A stretch of 48,793 nucleotides of DNA from an uncultured Paenalcaligenes sp. Lineage in GTDB: Bacteria > Pseudomonadota > Gammaproteobacteria > Burkholderiales > Burkholderiaceae_B. Shown here in pieces: positions 26,901 through 35,999 of this stretch. A model generated the notes under the pieces. That model had not been told where the DNA came from. It ran no database searches and saw only the letters and a program-made list of their open reading frames with translations. The translations under genes were made by a program, and so were the position numbers. Where the stretch lies: assembly GCA_947632305.1 (NCBI GenBank), contig CANROS010000003.1, positions 1-48,793 of the forward strand, given 5' to 3'. Each line of letters starts with the position of its first letter. The stretch's first letter is position 1.

Positions 26901-29195
26901 TTAACCGCTGTATTTAGTGTTGGCTTCTAAGACAGTCAATGCCGTCATATTGATGATTCTACGGACTGAAGAGGTCGCTGTTAAGATGTTAACCGGAGCA
27001 TTTGCCCCTAATAAAAATGGTCCTATAGCCACATTACCACCACGATCTGTTTTCAGAAGGTTGTAAGCAATATTTGCTGCATCAGCGTTGGGGCAAACCA
27101 ACAAGTTAGCTGAACCATTCAACGTGCTATTTGGCAGGATACTGTCACGCATTTCCTCGTCTAAAGCGCAATCGCCGTGCATCTCGCCGTCTACCTCTAG
27201 ACTCGGCTCTAAATGACGGATCAAGCCCAAAGCCTCACGCATTTTAGTGCTAGAAGGCGTGACCTCAGTACCAAAGTTAGAGCGAGATAACAAGGCTGCC
27301 TTAGGCACGATGCTGAGTTCTTTCATGCGGCGTGCAGAGGCAATGGTGATCTCAGCCACCTGTTCTGCCGTTGGGTTGTCATTGACATGCGTATCCGCAA
27401 TAGCCAAAGTGCGTTCACCCAACACCAAAATATTCATTGCTCCGTAAGTTTTAGCGCCAGGGGCTTTACCAATTAGCTCATCCACATAACGTAAGTGATT
27501 CACATAGGTACCCACCGTGCCACAAATCATACCGTCGGCTTCGCCTAAATAGATCATCATGGCACCAATCAACGTAAAACGACGTCGCATTTCCACGCGT
27601 GCCATTTCTTTGGTGACCCCATCACGATTGCGTAGTTCCCAATAAGTTTGCCAGTATTTATTAAAGCGATCGTCTTGTTCTGGGTTCGTAATTTCAATGT
27701 CCACACCCGGACGCAGACGCAAACCATAACGCGCAATACGTTGCTCGATCACCGAGGGACGACCCACCAAAATAGGTTTGGCCAGTTGTTCATCCACCAC
27801 AACTTGAACGGCGCGTAACACACGCTCGTCTTCCCCTTCAGCAAAAACAATACGGGCTTTGCCGCCGTCTTTCACTAAGCCTTTGGCAATACCATAGATA
27901 GGCTTCATAAAAGCACCGGAGCGGTGCATAAACTGCTGCAACTGATAGCTGTAACTGCTGAAATCATCGATAGGACGGGTTGCTACGCCTTCTAGCATAC
28001 CCGCCTGGGCCACAGCAGGCGCAATTCTAGAGATCAAACGTGAATCAAAGGGTTTAGGAATAAAGTAATCCGCACCAAACTCTACGTCTTCTAAGCCATA
28101 AGCCGCTGCCACAAGCTCGTCTTGCTCTTCGCGAGCCAACTGACAAATAGCATGCACTGCCGCTTTTTCCATGCCCCGCGTAATCGTCGTCGCACCAATA
28201 TCCAAAGCACCGCGGAAAATGTAGGGGAAACATAAAACGTTATTGACCTGATTCGGGTAATCAGATCGCCCTGTGGCCATCACCACATCATCACGCACCG
28301 CATGCGCGACTTCGGGCAGAATTTCAGGGGTAGGATTCGCTAATGCCAAAATCAACGGACGTGGCGCCATCTGTGCCACCATTTCCGGCTTTAAAACCCC
28401 ACCGGCAGACAAACCTAAAAACACATCGGCTTCGGCAATGACTTCTGCCAGAGTGCGCGCCTCGGTGTCTTGAGTGTATTGTGATTTTTTCTCATCCATC
28501 AAGACAGTACGGCCTTTGTACACGACTCCTTCGATATCGGTCAGCCAAACATTCTCTGGGGGTAGACCTAAATCCACCAACAAATCCAAACAAGCCAAAG
28601 CGGCGGCCCCTGCGCCTGACACCACAACTTTTACTTTTTTAGGGTCTTTTTTAACTACGTTTAACCCGTTTAAAAAAGCAGCTGCCACACAAATCGCCGT
28701 CCCGTGCTGATCATCATGGAACACGGGGATGTTCATACGCGCGCGGAGTTTTTGCTCTACTTCGAAACACTCGGGCGCTTTGATGTCTTCGAGGTTAATG
28801 CCACCAAAAGTAGGCTCTAGCCCAGCAATAATATCGACTAGCTTATCAGGATCCGTTTCGTTGATTTCAATGTCAAAGACATCAATGCCCGCAAAGTTTT
28901 TAAATAAAACGGCCTTACCTTCCATGACTGGCTTGGAGGCTAACGCGCCAATATTACCCAAACCCAACACGGCAGTCCCGTTGGTAATCACCCCAACTAG
29001 GTTACCTCTACCAGTGTAACGGTACGCGTTCTGCGGGTCAGCCACGATCTCCTCACAAGCAGCCGCAACGCCTGGCGAATAAGCCAAAGCCAAATCGCGT
29101 TGGTTTGCTAATTGCTTGGTGGGTATAACGGCTAACTTTCCAGGGCGCCCTTGCTCGTGATATTCCAGCGCGGCTTTACGAAGATTTTCATCCAT
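26901..29195 (-). CDS. maeB: NADP-dependent malic enzyme, hybrid with phosphotransacetylase-like domain
   Basis: The enzyme decarboxylates malate to pyruvate with NADP reduction. Residues 1 to about 425 form the malic-enzyme part ([38 protein letters not shown]). Residues from about 430 to 764 resemble phosphate acetyltransferase ([32 protein letters not shown]), which in MaeB enzymes is regulatory and binds acetyl-CoA rather than catalysing acetyl transfer. The 764-residue length is typical. It is monocistronic by context, with a stem-loop behind it. Confidence 0.95.
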   Translation of the reverse strand: MDENLRKAALEYHEQGRPGKLAVIPTKQLANQRDLALAYSPGVAAACEEIVADPQNAYRYTGRGNLVGVITNGTAVLGLGNIGALASKPVMEGKAVLFKNFAGIDVFDIEINETDPDKLVDIIAGLEPTFGGINLEDIKAPECFEVEQKLRARMNIPVFHDDQHGTAICVAAAFLNGLNVVKKDPKKVKVVVSGAGAAALACLDLLVDLGLPPENVWLTDIEGVVYKGRTVLMDEKKSQYTQDTEARTLAEVIAEADVFLGLSAGGVLKPEMVAQMAPRPLILALANPTPEILPEVAHAVRDDVVMATGRSDYPNQVNNVLCFPYIFRGALDIGATTITRGMEKAAVHAICQLAREEQDELVAAAYGLEDVEFGADYFIPKPFDSRLISRIAPAVAQAGMLEGVATRPIDDFSSYSYQLQQFMHRSGAFMKPIYGIAKGLVKDGGKARIVFAEGEDERVLRAVQVVVDEQLAKPILVGRPSVIEQRIARYGLRLRPGVDIEITNPEQDDRFNKYWQTYWELRNRDGVTKEMARVEMRRRFTLIGAMMIYLGEADGMICGTVGTYVNHLRYVDELIGKAPGAKTYGAMNILVLGERTLAIADTHVNDNPTAEQVAEITIASARRMKELSIVPKAALLSRSNFGTEVTPSSTKMREALGLIRHLEPSLEVDGEMHGDCALDEEMRDSILPNSTLNGSANLLVCPNADAANIAYNLLKTDRGGNVAIGPFLLGANAPVNILTATSSVRRIINMTALTVLEANTKYSG

Positions 29196-29312
29196 GACGA
29201 CAACTATCCTACAAGAGTAATGCTGATTGTTAGAAAACTGAATAGCTATTCTACTCGCTGAACGCTACATGTCCATGCTGCAGCACAACATGCGACCGTT
29301 TCTTTGTTAGAC

Positions 29313-30206
29313 CTAGACAGAGAGGGCGGTAAAAAAAAGCGCATTCGGGTCAAGCGTGGCTTTCACAGCAGCATCTAGCTCTTGAGCATTTACCTGTTGC
29401 TCTGCAGATGCCGCCCAAGTAGAGCGCTTAAAAGGCGCTGCTCGCCAATCATTTTTATCCAAAACCACCCAGTCCAATAGGCCTAAATCTTGGCCAGAGC
29501 CTAATAAGAGATGTGCCAAATTTAACGAGGGATTCTGCGCACTGAATATATCCAGTCTGTACTTGGCTAACCAACCCGGCAACTCAAGCAGCTCAGCCGC
29601 CACGGGCGAACTCGCTAATTGAAATAACTGCGGCACGACCGCACGCAAAGTGGCGGTGTTTAAGGGCTTACTGTTTTGCACCCCAAAAGGACCCAAACTA
29701 CCTAGCGAGCCATCAGCCATTAACAAAGAAGCATGCACTAGCCCACTTTGCTCTAGTTGCGACAACGCGTAGGACTGATATTGAGGCTGCCCCAGCCACT
29801 GTATCACCCAAAGCTCAGCCGGCACCTGCTCTGGAATCGCAAAGCCCTTAGCTCGCAGCTGCGCTACGGTAACTCCAGCCTGCATAAACCATTGCGTTTC
29901 TGTTTCATTCACAGGCATCAATTGATTTAAATGCGACACATCCAACCCTAAGACCGGATCGGTCTGATCTTCCAAAAAGTCTGAGTCCGTACCAACGTAG
30001 AGCTTTACCCCAAATGTCTGGCATAATTGACGAGCATGATGAATATCGGTGCTTTGCTGCACGGTACACAAAGCCTGACCCAAGCTCGAGTCCAACACTC
30101 GAACGCTACCTTGAATTTTTCGCTGCAGTGCTAAGACAAACTGCTCCCAAGGTGATAGCTCAGGCGCTTTGCCACCCAAAAAAGCGCGCCTAGATGGATT
30201 CTGCAT
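29313..30206 (-). CDS. FAD-linked oxidase-like protein, probably degenerate
   Basis: The 297-residue product resembles the PCMH-type FAD-binding module of GlcE/GlcD-like oxidases: LCQTFGVKLYVGTDSDF, LDVSHLNQLMPV, FMQAGVTVAQLRAKG, then a C-terminal half with LGPFGVQNSKPL and NLAHLLLGSGQD. The glycine-rich PRGGGT loop and the later GG-rich loop that hold FAD are not recognisable, so cofactor binding is doubtful. It opens with SRRAFLGG, like a Tat motif, but no hydrophobic segment follows. The start is moved from 30230 to ATG 30206, which has GGAGG four bases upstream. It diverges from the aminotransferase gene. Confidence 0.65.
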   Translation of the reverse strand: MQNPSRRAFLGGKAPELSPWEQFVLALQRKIQGSVRVLDSSLGQALCTVQQSTDIHHARQLCQTFGVKLYVGTDSDFLEDQTDPVLGLDVSHLNQLMPVNETETQWFMQAGVTVAQLRAKGFAIPEQVPAELWVIQWLGQPQYQSYALSQLEQSGLVHASLLMADGSLGSLGPFGVQNSKPLNTATLRAVVPQLFQLASSPVAAELLELPGWLAKYRLDIFSAQNPSLNLAHLLLGSGQDLGLLDWVVLDKNDWRAAPFKRSTWAASAEQQVNAQELDAAVKATLDPNALFFTALSV

Positions 30207-30259
30207 GTATCCTCCACGGATATATTTCATTCACAATTAAATCACGAGACCTATTTAGT

Positions 30260-31417
30260 ATGCCCCGCCTAGCCCATCGCACGGAGCTGGCTTTGCCGTT
30301 CCATGCTGTAGAATTATTCAAAGAAGCAAACACCTTAGCCGCCCAAGGCAATGACATCATTAGCCTGGGTATTGGTGAACCTGATTTTACTGCGCCTCCA
30401 ACCGTAGTTGAAGCACTAAACCGAGCGGCGCTGGCGGGCAAAGCACAATACACGGCCCCTTCTGGGACCCCTGAACTAAAACAAGCCATTTGCGACTACT
30501 ATCGCACGCATTTTAATGCGCCTGTACAGCCTGACCAAATCATGATCACTGCCGGAGCTTCCGGAGCGCTTAGCTTAGCTACCTTGGCCCTGATCAATCC
30601 GGGCGATGAAATCCTCATGCCGGACCCATCTTATCCTGCTAACCAAAATTTTGTCTTAGCTGCTGGCGGCGTATCTCGCCTTATCCCCAGTACAGCAGCA
30701 AATCGCTTTCATCTTACAGCTGACGATATTGCCACCCACTGGAGTGCCAAAACACGAGGTGTATTAATCGCCTCGCCCAGCAATCCCACCGGAGCCAGCA
30801 TGGCTAAAAAAGACTTAGAGGACTTAATCCTTGCAGTCAAACAGCGCGGTGGTTTTGTCATTATGGATGAAATTTATCTGGGTCTTTATTACGAAGACAA
30901 GCCCGAAAGTGCTCTTTGCCTTGACCCTGACTTAATTATTATTAATAGTTTTTCTAAATACTTTCATATGACGGGCTGGCGCCTAGGTTGGCTAATTGCG
31001 CCCAGCTCTATGCTGCCCGCCATAGAAAAGCTCGCTGCCAGTCTCGCTATTTGCGCTCCTGCTTTGGCCCAACACGCTGCTTTAGCCTGCTTTGAACCCG
31101 AAGCCATGGCTATTTACGAGCAACGCCGGTTGGCTTTTAAAGCCCGACGCGACTTCCTATTGCCCGCTTTTGAGTCCATGGGCTTGCACGTGCCCGTCAT
31201 CCCCGATGGAGCCTTTTATATTTATGCGGATATATCCGCTCACAGCAACGACAGCCAAGCTTTTTCACATCAGCTGTTACATCAAGCCCATGTGGCCGCT
31301 GTGCCCGGCTTAGATTTTGGCCCTACTTACGCTAAACAAATGCTACGTTTTTCCTATTCGACCCAAATGGCACAACTGGAAGAAGCCGTCCAGCGGATGC
31401 GTAAATTTTTAGCCTAG
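30260..31417 (+). CDS. PLP-dependent class I/II aminotransferase
   Basis: A 385-residue fold-type I aminotransferase. The family opening IISLGIGEPDFTAP, then GASGALSLATLAL, SPSNPTGASM, and the PLP lysine in NSFSKYFHMTGWRLGW are visible, with RFSYSTQ near the end as the carboxylate-binding Arg. The sequence is nearest to the aspartate/alanine/branched group; substrate is not assignable by eye. The track starts at 30194; I choose ATG 30260 because the family begins near LAHRTELALPFHAVELF. The stop overlaps the convergent transglycosylase stop by four bases. Confidence 0.9.
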   Translation: MPRLAHRTELALPFHAVELFKEANTLAAQGNDIISLGIGEPDFTAPPTVVEALNRAALAGKAQYTAPSGTPELKQAICDYYRTHFNAPVQPDQIMITAGASGALSLATLALINPGDEILMPDPSYPANQNFVLAAGGVSRLIPSTAANRFHLTADDIATHWSAKTRGVLIASPSNPTGASMAKKDLEDLILAVKQRGGFVIMDEIYLGLYYEDKPESALCLDPDLIIINSFSKYFHMTGWRLGWLIAPSSMLPAIEKLAASLAICAPALAQHAALACFEPEAMAIYEQRRLAFKARRDFLLPAFESMGLHVPVIPDGAFYIYADISAHSNDSQAFSHQLLHQAHVAAVPGLDFGPTYAKQMLRFSYSTQMAQLEEAVQRMRKFLA

Positions 31418-32247
31418 TCTTTAACAGGTATGCCGGACGCCAGCGCTATACGACGCCGTTCGGCTAATACCTTGGCACCATAACCTCCATCACTGGGGCC
31501 AGTTGCTCCCACATAACACGCCAAGGCCCCAGTAATGGAACCACGGCGACGTTTACAGTCATATAGAATCTGTGTTCCGGCTCGAATATTCGCCACTGGG
31601 CTAAACACAGCCAAATTCCCCTCTGTGTAGTCCTCCAACTTGTCTTGGTGAACCCGCGTCATTACCTGCATTAAGCCCTGAGCCCCCGCATGACTTTCCA
31701 CAAAGGGGTTATACGTAGACTCAATCGCGATCACGGCCAAAATCAATAAAGGATCTATGTCTTTCTCTCGACCGTTTTCATAAGCCAATTGAATCAATGC
31801 ACCAGTAATCACATTAGAGAGTCGGTATTTGCGCGAAATATAGCTGCGCAAGGCTTGAAGTTGAGTCCGGCTAACACCATTAATGGATAAACCACTGGCA
31901 GACTGCTGCAAAACTTGAGCAAAGCTGGTGTAGGCAGACGGTGAGGGGCGGTTCACTTGTGGCTCTCTGCCTTTATCAATCACAATGACTTCCGCGTCAT
32001 CGTCATGTAACAACCAGCCTAAGGTCACATACTCCCCGCGACTCATTACGTCTGGACGCAATGACTCTACTACGACGCCATAAATGTGTTTGGCTTGATC
32101 ACGAATCGTAGGCACGGCCGCTCCGGCAGCAATAGTCACCAAAACGGCAATCCCTAAATAAATGGCACAGAGATGGATAAACTCGCCCAGTCTTGAATGC
32201 AAAAACCTCAAGCTGCGCTGAATCCATGGGTGGCCTACGGTAGACAT
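31414..32247 (-). CDS. Lytic transglycosylase (SLT domain), membrane-anchored
   Basis: The protein cleaves the MurNAc-GlcNAc bond of peptidoglycan. It has an N-terminal hydrophobic segment (about 24-44), which acts as an uncleaved anchor or signal, and a C-terminal goose-lysozyme-like SLT domain. The catalytic Glu is in VIAIESTYNPF (about Glu176), followed by GAQGLMQVM and NIRAGTQIL, all family motifs. A Shine-Dalgarno (GAGGAATAGGG) precedes the ATG. Divergent from ubiD. Confidence 0.9.
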   Translation of the reverse strand: MSTVGHPWIQRSLRFLHSRLGEFIHLCAIYLGIAVLVTIAAGAAVPTIRDQAKHIYGVVVESLRPDVMSRGEYVTLGWLLHDDDAEVIVIDKGREPQVNRPSPSAYTSFAQVLQQSASGLSINGVSRTQLQALRSYISRKYRLSNVITGALIQLAYENGREKDIDPLLILAVIAIESTYNPFVESHAGAQGLMQVMTRVHQDKLEDYTEGNLAVFSPVANIRAGTQILYDCKRRRGSITGALACYVGATGPSDGGYGAKVLAERRRIALASGIPVKD

Positions 32248-32324
32248 AGCCCTATTCCTCTATAATGAATTAAACTGATCATAACCCTAACGCCCCTTGT
32301 GTCAAACCGGAGCCTATAATCCCT

Positions 32325-33869
32325 GTGAAATACCGTGATTTACGCGACTTTATCCAACAGCTAGAACAAGCTGGTGAACTCAAGCGCATTACCCACCCCA
32401 TTTCCACTCACCTCGAGATGACTGAAATTGGTGATCGTGTTTTACGAGCCGAAGGTCCGGCTCTATTATTCGAAAACCCGTTACATCTGAATCAGCCCGC
32501 TAAAATGCCCGTCTTGGCCAACTTGTTTGGTACGCCAAAACGCGTGGCCTGGGGCATGGGTGCCAATGACATCACTGCCCTACGCGATGTGGGCGAGCTC
32601 TTAGCTAATTTACGCGAACCCGAACCTCCACGCGGCTTAAAAGACGCTTTTTCTAAAGTGTCTATGTTGAAATCAGCCCTGTGGGACATGGCGCCTAAAA
32701 ACATCAAAAGCCCCCCTTGTCAGGAAATCGTCATCGAGGGCAAAGACCTCAACTTAGATGACATCCCTTTGCAATACTGCTGGCCAGGCGATGCGGCTCC
32801 CTTGTTAACATGGGGCTTAGTCATTACCCAAGGCCCCAATGCCAGACGCCAAAATCTAGGCATTTATCGCCAACAGCAAATTGGGCACAACAAGCTCATC
32901 ATGCGCTGGCTTTCACACCGTGGCGGTGCCTTAGACTTTAGGGATCACGCTCTAGCCAATCCGGGCGAGCCTTTTCCTATTGCCGTGGCTTTAGGTTGTG
33001 ACCCTGCTACTATTTTAGGCGCTGTCACCCCTGTCCCCGACAGTCTATCTGAATACCAATTCGCTGGCTTGTTACGTGGCTCTCGCACCGAACTCGCCAA
33101 AGCCATTGGCAGCAATCTGTCCGTGCCGGCCTATGCAGAAATCGTCCTCGAAGGCCATATTCTGCCAGCCAATCACCCTGATGCCATCGCCCCCACGGTG
33201 CCCGAAGGCGCTAACCCGCTGCCGGCCTCTGACTATGAAATGGCGCTCGAAGGCCCTTACGGCGATCATACAGGGTATTACAACGAACAAGACTGGTTTC
33301 CCGTCTTTACCGTAGAACGCATAACCATGCGTCGTAATCCGATTTACCACAGTACTTACACCGGCAAACCACCAGATGAACCAGCGGTCTTGGGGGTGGC
33401 GCTAAACGAGGTGTTTGTGCCCCTCCTGAAGCGTCAACTACCAGAAATCGTTGATTTTTACTTGCCCCCCGAAGGCTGTAGCTATCGTTTAGCCGTAGTT
33501 TCCATACGCAAACAATATGCTGGCCACGCCAAACGAGTCATGTTCGGCGTCTGGAGCATTTTACGCCAGTTTATGTACACTAAATTCATCGTTGTGGTCG
33601 ACGAGGACATTAATACTCGCGACTGGAAAGAAGTCATTTGGGCCATGACCACCCGTATGGATCCTGTACGCGATGCCGTTCTGGTAGAAAACACACCTAT
33701 AGATTACCTAGACTTTGCCTCACCAGTTTCTGGCCTAGGGGGAAAAATGGGGATGGATGCCACCAATAAATGGCCTGGTGAAACACAACGCGAATGGGGA
33801 CGAGTGATTAAAATGGACCCCGAGGTCACTACAAAAATAGACCAGCTTTGGGCTGATCTAGGTCTGTGA
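32325..33869 (+). CDS. ubiD: 4-hydroxy-3-polyprenylbenzoate decarboxylase UbiD
   Basis: UbiD decarboxylates the ubiquinone precursor using prenylated FMN made by UbiX. The 514-residue product starts with GTG ([10 protein letters not shown] is the exact family opening, so GTG is accepted). Family blocks: [32 protein letters not shown], and [14 protein letters not shown]. Two TATAAT hexamers lie 59-64 and 5-10 bases upstream, but neither has a good -35 at the right distance, so the promoter is unassigned. UbiX is not adjacent. Confidence 0.96.
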   Translation: MKYRDLRDFIQQLEQAGELKRITHPISTHLEMTEIGDRVLRAEGPALLFENPLHLNQPAKMPVLANLFGTPKRVAWGMGANDITALRDVGELLANLREPEPPRGLKDAFSKVSMLKSALWDMAPKNIKSPPCQEIVIEGKDLNLDDIPLQYCWPGDAAPLLTWGLVITQGPNARRQNLGIYRQQQIGHNKLIMRWLSHRGGALDFRDHALANPGEPFPIAVALGCDPATILGAVTPVPDSLSEYQFAGLLRGSRTELAKAIGSNLSVPAYAEIVLEGHILPANHPDAIAPTVPEGANPLPASDYEMALEGPYGDHTGYYNEQDWFPVFTVERITMRRNPIYHSTYTGKPPDEPAVLGVALNEVFVPLLKRQLPEIVDFYLPPEGCSYRLAVVSIRKQYAGHAKRVMFGVWSILRQFMYTKFIVVVDEDINTRDWKEVIWAMTTRMDPVRDAVLVENTPIDYLDFASPVSGLGGKMGMDATNKWPGETQREWGRVIKMDPEVTTKIDQLWADLGL

Positions 33870-33877
33870 TCTTTACG

Positions 33878-33909
33878 CTCAGCACACTCTATGTGTGCTG
33901 AGTGTTTTC
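33878..33909 (+). terminator. Intrinsic terminator of ubiD
   Basis: CTCAGCACAC and GTGTGCTGAG form a perfect 10-bp stem with loop TCTAT, followed by TGTTTTC, nine bases past the ubiD stop. Confidence 0.87.
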
Positions 33910-33926
33910 AAAGCCTTTAAAAAGGC
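33908..33926 (-). terminator. Weak hairpin at the end of the 140-aa gene
   Basis: On the minus strand GCCTTT-TT-AAAGGC then TTTG overlaps the stop codon of the 140-residue ORF. The short U-run makes it a weak candidate. Confidence 0.35.
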
Positions 33927-34339
33927 CCTATCACTTTAGAGCTGGAACGATTCTGCGGTTGCACATAGCGGTCTTGTTTTTTGGTTTGCAGCTGTTGATA
34001 CGCCCCAAATAATCGCCACGCTGTCAAAGCTAACGCACCAAAGCGCCATTTTCTTTTACCCAGTACCGAACCCATTACGGCAGAAGCACCTGAAAATAAA
34101 ATAGGATAACGCCGCCCTGAAGACAAGAGCAAATCGAACCAAGACCCAACACCAGAGCCTAAACTCGCACTGACCCCCTGCGTCATTTGACGCTTAGCCA
34201 ATCCAAACAAAGACCCCGGCTCTAAGCTTTTGCCTAGGTCTGTCACGATATCGCACATCTGGCCACGCTCTATAGCAGCCCGTGCTCGTAATACTTCGAG
34301 GCGAACTTTTCGCTCTAAGAGGGAGTTGGGTTTATTCAT
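33917..34339 (-). CDS. Conserved-looking small protein of unknown function, YqjK position
   Basis: I do not recognise the family. The product is 140 residues, basic, with an N-terminal amphipathic helical region (LLERKVRLEVLRARAAIERGQM), a Gly/Ser-rich middle (about 60-75), and a moderately hydrophobic segment around 77-110 that may touch the membrane. It follows the YqjE-like gene with an ATGA overlap. In E. coli the yqjD-yqjE-yqjK genes are in the same order, so it may be a functional counterpart of YqjK, but similarity is not evident. Confidence 0.7.
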   Translation of the reverse strand: MNKPNSLLERKVRLEVLRARAAIERGQMCDIVTDLGKSLEPGSLFGLAKRQMTQGVSASLGSGVGSWFDLLLSSGRRYPILFSGASAVMGSVLGKRKWRFGALALTAWRLFGAYQQLQTKKQDRYVQPQNRSSSKVIGPF

Positions 34340-34725
34340 TTTGACTCGGAATCCTCGTTACGTAAGCGCTCTAACAGCTGAATATCACGCCCTAGTTCCT
34401 CTAAGGTTACGGCAAAAGGCATGGGTTCATGAGTAAGCCGCTGTATAATTCTGTAGGTGAACAAGATGGCCAATAATGCATACAGCACCATTAGCGCCCC
34501 AATTGCCCAATACCGGTACTCAGTAGACCAAAATAACAAAGCAACAAACAAACTAAAGACCAAAATGGCTAAGGTAGCAAATAACAATGCCCCCGCTAAC
34601 AAAGCCAACAGTTTTAAAAAGCTAGCTTTTTGTTCGCCGGCTTCTAAGGCAAAGATCTCTAGTCGAGTTCGTAAAATGGAAAGCGAGGTACTGCACAAAG
34701 CACCAAAACGTTGTCTTAATGACAT
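34336..34725 (-). CDS. YqjE-like membrane protein (phage holin superfamily III type)
   Basis: A 129-residue protein with two hydrophobic segments (about 36-60 and 70-95) between basic and acidic ends, matching the YqjE/DUF1469 family of small inner-membrane proteins. Family role is unknown; despite the holin-like label nothing here suggests a prophage. Overlaps the next gene by four bases and is preceded by the yqjD-like gene, with a terminator-like hairpin between. Confidence 0.8.
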   Translation of the reverse strand: MSLRQRFGALCSTSLSILRTRLEIFALEAGEQKASFLKLLALLAGALLFATLAILVFSLFVALLFWSTEYRYWAIGALMVLYALLAILFTYRIIQRLTHEPMPFAVTLEELGRDIQLLERLRNEDSESK

Positions 34726-34746
34726 GCGCTACCCTTTTTATTAATG

Positions 34747-34776
34747 AAAAAAGCCCTCTACATAATGTAAAGGGCT
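34747..34776 (-). terminator. Terminator-like hairpin between YqjD- and YqjE-like genes
   Basis: On the minus strand AGCCCT...AGGGCT with an inner TACAT/ATGTA pairing is followed by TTTTTT. It should release a short yqjD-only RNA while allowing some read-through to yqjE. Confidence 0.87.
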
Positions 34777-34786
34777 CTGAGTTTTT

Positions 34787-35104
34787 TTACTTGCGGCAGA
34801 CCAACATACCAAATAACAAACCAACTAGCCCTGCAATACCAATCGCTTGCCAAGGTTTATCATGGACATAGTGATCAGTCGCTTGTACTGCTTGACGACC
34901 ACGCTCTACAATTGCCTCTTGGGTGTCGTGCAACGTTTCACGTGTATGACGCAAAGAAGTTAAAGCCGCTTCACGCATTTCGTTGGCTTTATCACCTGTG
35001 CTTTCAGCCGCATCACGCAATAAACGCTCTGCTTCGTCTAAGCTTTTTTTCACTTCGTCAATTAGCTCACTTTCAACCTTACGTGCGTCTTTCTTTGTGA
35101 CCAT
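34787..35104 (-). CDS. YqjD/ElaB-like DUF883 protein
   Basis: A 105-residue protein with a long charged helix (about 8-72; rich in Glu, Arg, Ala with heptad character) and one C-terminal transmembrane segment (about 83-100) ending in CRK. This layout matches the ElaB/YqjD family, tail-anchored inner-membrane proteins that bind ribosomes in stationary phase in E. coli. AGGAG seven bases before ATG. Followed by a strong hairpin and the YqjE-like gene. Confidence 0.88.
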   Translation of the reverse strand: MVTKKDARKVESELIDEVKKSLDEAERLLRDAAESTGDKANEMREAALTSLRHTRETLHDTQEAIVERGRQAVQATDHYVHDKPWQAIGIAGLVGLLFGMLVCRK

Positions 35105-35278
35105 AATACACTCCTAGAGTTAAAAAACGGGATTAGTATAGATACACTTTAGCATCTCAAAGAGACCTCTGGCGTAATCCCTATGAAAAAAAGTGCAAAT
35201 TCAATTTCATGCTACTTGATTTCAGTAAAGGGCGTTGCAAAGGCTAAGCTCAGTTTGTAATTATTTACTACGAACGGC

Positions 35279-35920
35279 TTAGGCCTCTACCTTTTGGCGT
35301 GTACCAAAAATACGGTCGCCTGCATCGCCTAAACCCGGAATAATATACCCATGTTCATCTAAATGGCTGTCTATAGAAGCGGTATAGATAGCCACGTCAG
35401 GGTGAGCATCCTGAACCGCTTTAATGCCCTCTGGGGCCGCCACCAAAACCAAAGCACGAATGGTTTTACAACCGGCTTTTTTAAGTAAATCGATGGTGGC
35501 TACCATGGACCCACCAGTCGCTAGCATCGGGTCTATAATCAAAGCAAAACGCTGATCTAACTCACCGACTAACCGTTCTAAATACGTTTGGGCTTCTAGG
35601 GTTTCTTCGTTGCGAGCAATACCAATAACAGAGACCTTGGCCCCTGGGACGAGGCTAAGCACGCCGTCCAACATCCCTATACCCGCGCGCAAAATAGGTA
35701 CAACTGTTATTTTTTTGCCCGCGATTTTTTCTACGTGGATCTCACCGCACCAACCATCTATAGCGGTGGCCTCTAAGGGTAGGTCTTTGGTGGCCTCATA
35801 CGTTAAAAGGGCCGCAATTTCTTGTGACATTTCTCTGAAGTTTTTAGTGCTTAAGTCTGCTCTGCGCATTAAGCCTAATTTATGTCGAATCAGAGGGTGT
35901 TGAATTTCATGTATTGCCAT
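35279..35920 (-). CDS. upp: Uracil phosphoribosyltransferase
   Basis: Upp salvages uracil to UMP with PRPP. The 213-residue protein has [12 protein letters not shown] at the N-terminus, [12 protein letters not shown], the PRPP loop [12 protein letters not shown] and the uracil-binding [12 protein letters not shown] near the C-terminus. No uraA permease gene is adjacent. The ATG has no clear Shine-Dalgarno. Confidence 0.97.
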   Translation of the reverse strand: MAIHEIQHPLIRHKLGLMRRADLSTKNFREMSQEIAALLTYEATKDLPLEATAIDGWCGEIHVEKIAGKKITVVPILRAGIGMLDGVLSLVPGAKVSVIGIARNEETLEAQTYLERLVGELDQRFALIIDPMLATGGSMVATIDLLKKAGCKTIRALVLVAAPEGIKAVQDAHPDVAIYTASIDSHLDEHGYIIPGLGDAGDRIFGTRQKVEA

Positions 35921-35999
35921 GTCGTATTCTTTATAAAAATCTTAATCGCTCAGTCTATGAGTGAGCCTACCTTGTTATTTTAAGCCATTCTGCTTGAAT

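Noticed and set aside
29240-29251. Palindrome GAATAGCTATTC upstream of maeB
   Set aside because: Short, A/T-rich and isolated; no matching promoter geometry, so I do not list it as a site.
32297-32327. Possible leaderless ubiD mRNA from TATAAT directly before the GTG start
   Set aside because: The box ends only four bases before GTG, too close for a start at the G, and no -35 lies 16-18 bases upstream.
34336-34725. Phage origin suggested by the holin-like label of the YqjE-like protein
   Set aside because: No integrase, structural or lysis genes nearby; gene order matches the chromosomal yqjD-yqjE arrangement.
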